Below are positions 40,529 through 42,705 of a DNA stretch of 42,705 bases, piece after piece. The number at the start of each line of letters is the position of its first letter. The first letter of the stretch is position 1. The translations under genes were made by a program, and so were the position numbers. Under the pieces are notes generated by a model. It was not told the origin of the DNA. It was given only the letters and a program-made list of their open reading frames with translations, and did no database searches. Location of the stretch: contig JAGXRS010000463.1 in assembly GCA_018335615.1 (NCBI GenBank), positions 1-42,705 on the forward strand, in the 5' to 3' direction. This stretch comes from Hydrogenophaga sp. Lineage in GTDB: Bacteria > Pseudomonadota > Gammaproteobacteria > Burkholderiales > Burkholderiaceae_C.

Positions 40529-40562
40529 TTGCCCTTTCCCTTGGCGTGCATTACAATGTAAT
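40529..40562 (+). promoter_or_regulatory. Toxin-antitoxin promoter and operator
   Basis: TTGCCC (40529-40534), 17-bp spacer, TACAAT (40552-40557). The palindrome ATTACAATGTAAT (40550-40562) overlaps the -10 box, a likely antitoxin binding site. CCGGAG precedes the antitoxin ATG. Confidence 0.78.
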
Positions 40563-40588
40563 TCACGAACCCAACCGGAGAACCAATC

Positions 40589-40852
40589 ATGGCTGCAAAC
40601 CAGCTCGTACAAACGCGCATCGACGGCGCGATCAAGGAAGAAGCGGCGGCCGTCCTGGCCGCGATGGGCCTTACCGTGTCCGACGCGGTGCGGCTGCTGC
40701 TCACGAAGGTGGCCCAGGACAAGGCGCTGCCCTTCGAGCCGCTGATTCCGAACGCCACCACCATCGAGGCGATGAAGGAAGCCCGCAAGGGCAAGCTGCC
40801 GCGCTTCGCCACCGTCAACGATCTGATGGCCGATCTGCATGCGGCAGATTGA
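40589..40852 (+). CDS. RelB/DinJ-family antitoxin
   Basis: The 87-residue protein has an N-terminal ribbon-helix-helix (VQTRIDGAIKEEAAAVLAAMGLTVSDAVRLLLTKVAQDKALPF), typical of RelB/DinJ. Its C-terminal tail (KLPRFATVNDLMADLHAAD) should wrap the toxin. It overlaps the toxin gene by 14 bp. It stands divergent to klcA and likely adds post-segregational stability. Confidence 0.9.
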   Translation: MAANQLVQTRIDGAIKEEAAAVLAAMGLTVSDAVRLLLTKVAQDKALPFEPLIPNATTIEAMKEARKGKLPRFATVNDLMADLHAAD

Positions 40853-41120
40853 GCGCACCGGCCAGTTCAAGCGCGACTACAAGCGCGAGGCGAAAGGGCA
40901 GCACCGGGCCACGCTCGACGCCGACCTGGTGCCCGTCCTGGTCGCGCTCGCCGACGACCAGCCGCTGGAACCTCGGCACCGCGACCACGCGCTGACCGGG
41001 GACTGGAAGGATCACCGGGATTGCCACGTCAAGCCCGACCTGGTGCTGATCTACCAGAAGCCCGACGCCGACACGCTGCGCCTGGTGCGCCTCGGCTCTC
41101 ACTCCGAACTCGGCTTGTGA
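40839..41120 (+). CDS. YafQ/RelE-family mRNA-interferase toxin
   Basis: The 93-residue protein begins MRQIERTGQFKRDYKREAKG and contains LTGDWKDHRDCHVKPDLVLIYQK and LVRLGSHSELGL, the YafQ pattern with the Asp, His and terminal His region used in ribosome-dependent mRNA cleavage. The last conserved aromatic of E. coli YafQ is replaced here by Leu. It is translated together with the antitoxin. Confidence 0.9.
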   Translation: MRQIERTGQFKRDYKREAKGQHRATLDADLVPVLVALADDQPLEPRHRDHALTGDWKDHRDCHVKPDLVLIYQKPDADTLRLVRLGSHSELGL

Positions 41121-41155
41121 TCGGCGCGGGCCTGGCCCCGCGTCTCACGTTTCAT

Positions 41156-41170
41156 TGACACTTGAGGGGC
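41156..41170 (-). repeat. Isolated TrfA iteron, opposite orientation
   Basis: TGACACTTGAGGGGC lies about 500 bp from the main array and is inverted relative to all the others. Isolated iterons in IncP plasmids affect copy-number control. Confidence 0.85.
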
Positions 41171-41551
41171 GCTTTCCGCGCCACCGGCCGAGCTGGCCGA
41201 CCCCCTTCCTTGGCGTAAAACCTGCGGCGGTGGAGCTGCTGCGATGCTTGAGGATCGCGCGGCCGGTCGAACCGCGGCGACCTGGTTGGGGAGTGTGAGG
41301 GGGCTTTGCCCCCTCGCAAGCTCTCGAACTTACTGCCTTCCGCCAGGCGCTTGCGCCTGGCTCTCCTAAGCCGTAGCGCCGAAGGCGCTCCATTGTGGGG
41401 TGAGGCCGCAAGGCGGCCGAGGGGCGTAGCCCCTGGGGGGATGGGAGGCCGCTTGCGGCCGGGTGGGATCGAGAAGGGGGGTTTCCCCCCTTCGGCGGCC
41501 GGTCATGCTGCGCGGTAGCTTGGGCCGTGTTGCCGTTTTTTTCGCCAGCCT

Positions 41552-41620
41552 CTGGTTAAAACTACCTGGTTATATAAAAAGGTTATAAAGACGGTTAAAA
41601 ACCTGGTTAGCATGACCGAA
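41552..41620. other. AT-rich opening region of oriV
   Basis: The stretch ctggttaaaa ... cctggttatataaaaaggttataaagac contains four or five copies of GGTTA. These resemble the 13-mer repeats where the IncP origin is first melted. They lie between the GC-rich hairpin region and the iteron array. Confidence 0.75.
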
Positions 41621-41667
41621 AAACGCGCGTAAACCGTTGTCACGCCAAGGAAAAGCGCGAAGAGGCC

Positions 41668-41773
41668 GCCCCTCAAGTGTCAATGGATAAGCCCCCCATG
41701 TGTCAATACGCTGCCCCTCAAGTGTCAAGAACCGCGCCCCTCAAGTGTCAGTAGGGCCGCCCCTCAAGTGTCA
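41668..41773 (+). repeat. Five TrfA iterons at about 22-bp spacing
   Basis: GCCCCTCAAGTGTCA starts at 41668, 41713, 41736 and 41759. A degenerate copy gccccccatgtgtca lies at 41691. The spacing of 22-23 bp puts all five on one face of the helix. Confidence 0.93.
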
Positions 41774-41895
41774 ATACCGGGGCAGGGTTCCTAACAGGGT
41801 TATCCACAACTTCGGTGGATAACTCCATGCCGATCAGGCACTTAGGCCGCCTCGGCGGCCGCCTGGACGGCTCGACCAGGCCGAAATCGGCCGCT

Positions 41896-41944
41896 GCCCC
41901 CCAAGTGTCAACATCGCGCCGGCCCCGCTGCCCCTCAAGTGTCA
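41896..41944 (+). repeat. Two TrfA iterons
   Basis: gccccccaagtgtca (41896-41910, one mismatch) and the consensus copy at 41930-41944, 34 bp apart. They lie past the DnaA-box region. Confidence 0.88.
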
Positions 41945-42220
41945 ACGTCAGGGCTGCGCCGGCCGGCCTCGGCCGACTTGTCCCGAAACTGTCCACAACG
42001 GCCGCGCCGGTGGGGCAGGGCAGGGAAGGCCCCGGAAACGGGCCAGGAAGGCCCGTCAGGGCCGCAAAGCCCAGCGGCGAGGGCCACCGGCCCGGTGAGC
42101 GTCGGGAAGGCGCTGGAAGCCCGCCAGGGGCGAGACGGGCGGCTCTGCCGCCTGGCTCGATGCGCAGCACGACATAGCCGGTTCTCGCGGCCGCCGGCCG
42201 GGAGAATCCCCCGCAGCTCG

Positions 42221-42235
42221 GCCCCTCAAGTGTCA
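42221..42235 (+). repeat. Outlying TrfA iteron
   Basis: A consensus GCCCCTCAAGTGTCA lies about 290 bp beyond the pair at 41896-41944, directly before the palindromic repeat cluster. Confidence 0.87.
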
Positions 42236-42241
42236 AAGGGT

Positions 42242-42391
42242 GGATCTCATCGTCAGAAGCGGCGATGCGAGATCCAGCGCCGGCGTCGGCCGTCATCGTC
42301 GGAACTGGCGATGGGGCCCTCGGTTCATCGTCAAAGGTGGCGATGGTCGACCGTGGCCAGGACGTGGCCAGCCTCGCCGGAAGTGACGATG
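42242..42391. repeat. Palindromic repeat cluster between oriV and transposon (4 units)
   Basis: Units lie at 42248-42267, 42294-42313, 42326-42345 and 42373-42391. They are followed by CGAGATCC, GGGGCCC, GTCGAC and CTGCAG. The first is embedded in GGATCTC...GAGATCC. With the unit at 274-292 it forms one five-unit array interrupted by the transposon. Confidence 0.88.
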
Positions 42392-42426
42392 CTGCAGCTC
42401 GACGTGCGCGAGCTGGTGCGCGGTAC

Positions 42427-42431
42427 TGCCT
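42427..42431. repeat. Target-site duplication, oriV side
   Basis: tgcct, identical to 271-275. Confidence 0.93.
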
Positions 42432-42469
42432 GGGGTCGCCTCAGAAAACGGAAAATAAAGCACGCTAAG
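42432..42469 (+). mobile_element. 38-bp terminal inverted repeat of Tn3-family mer transposon (tnpA end)
   Basis: GGGGTCGCCTCAGAAAACGG ... GCACGCTAAG, 37 of 38 bases identical to the inverted complement of 233-270. The tnpA stop codon lies within it. Confidence 0.95.
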
Positions 42470-42705
42470 CCGGTTGCAGCGGTCGTAGCGGCCTGAACTT
42501 GCCCGCGCCGATCTTGGCGCTGCTGCGCCAGAGGTAATCGCCGGTGAGGTTGATGTGCTCCCAACCGAGCGGCGACAGGTACTGCAACAGCGCGTCATCA
42601 ACGGCATGGCCGTTGCCACGCAGCGCGTGCGCAGCCCGTTCCAGATAGACCGTGTTCCACAACACGACGGCAGCCGTTACCAGATTGAGGCCGCTAGCCC
42701 GGTAG
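42465..42705 (-). CDS. tnpA: Tn3-family transposase TnpA, C-terminal part only
   Basis: Eighty codons are open to the window edge, ending in the inverted repeat. YRASGLNLVTAAVVLWNTVY, ERAAHAL and the tail GWEHINLTGDYLW are the signature C-terminus of Tn21/Tn501-group transposases, which include the last part of the catalytic region. The remainder lies outside the window. Confidence 0.94.
   Translation of the reverse strand, partial: YRASGLNLVTAAVVLWNTVYLERAAHALRGNGHAVDDALLQYLSPLGWEHINLTGDYLWRSSAKIGAGKFRPLRPLQPA

Larger units (their letters stand above)
41121..42240. other. oriV: Vegetative replication origin oriV
   Basis: This 1.1-kb gene-free region holds nine TrfA iterons (TGACACTTGAGGGGC type), an AT-rich stretch, and DnaA-box-like ttatccaca (41800-41808) with an inverted partner gtggataac (41815-41823). 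There is a long GC-rich part with several hairpins (41280-41520) and another GC-rich tail (42000-42220). The arrangement agrees with IncP oriV. Confidence 0.95.

Noticed and set aside
41280..41520. A gene in the GC-rich hairpin part of oriV
   Set aside because: The short frames have no ribosome-binding site or family resemblance. The region is best explained as structured origin DNA.

Overview
The window is almost certainly a broad-host-range, self-transmissible IncP-1 plasmid, most like the beta subgroup. The evidence is the full set of backbone genes in canonical order (trfA-ssb, trbA to trbP, traC to traM with oriT, kfr, korB-incC-korA, kle, korC-klcB-klcA, oriV), a 1448-codon TraC1, a short kle region holding only kleA, kleE and kleF, and a dense network of Kor operators. 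DNA is GC-rich throughout, as expected for a plasmid of beta- and gamma-proteobacteria. The circle has been opened inside a Tn3-family mercury-resistance transposon. The window therefore begins in the merR 3' end and finishes in the tnpA 3' end, each next to a 38-bp inverted repeat. The two repeats face identical 5-bp target duplications (tgcct at 271-275 and 42427-42431), so between them lies a complete backbone of about 42.2 kb.

Layout. 1-275 and 42427-42705 are the transposon ends. 350-1958 carries replication initiation (trfA, ssb). 1959-2071 is the divergent trfA/trbA control region. 2072-15668 is the mating-pair-formation (type IV secretion) operon under TrbA and Kor control. 15684-17782 holds an OmpA-like protein, an adenine methylase and a serine recombinase; the last two are bracketed by palindromic repeat clusters. 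18271-29790 is the tra relaxase operon read leftwards (primase, topoisomerase III, pilin cyclase, coupling protein, relaxase). 29825-32136 is traJ, oriT and traKLM. 32339-38073 is the central control and partition region (kfrC, kfrB, kfrA, korB, incC, korA, kleF, kleE, kleA). 38231-40416 is korC, klcB, a small Cys-rich ORF and klcA. 40589-41120 is a RelB/YafQ-type toxin-antitoxin pair. 41121-42240 is oriV with nine TrfA iterons.

How it works together. TrfA binds the iterons to start replication, with SSB co-transcribed. KorA, KorB, KorC, TrbA and KfrA repress promoters for replication, stability and transfer through 12-bp, 13-bp and gene-specific palindromes, all locatable here. IncC and KorB double as a ParA/ParB partition pair. 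TraI, TraJ, TraK and TraH process oriT, TraG couples the relaxosome to the Trb channel, and TraF matures the TrbC pilin. KlcA-type antirestriction and TraC support establishment in new hosts.

The least explained structure is a family of about 20-bp palindromic units in five clusters. They lie at gene-module borders, usually just before a terminator, and one cluster lies in frame inside klcB. The cluster between oriV and trfA is split exactly by the transposon. A second puzzle is a dispersed 10-13-bp motif (TTTCCCTTGGCGT) found at least eight times.
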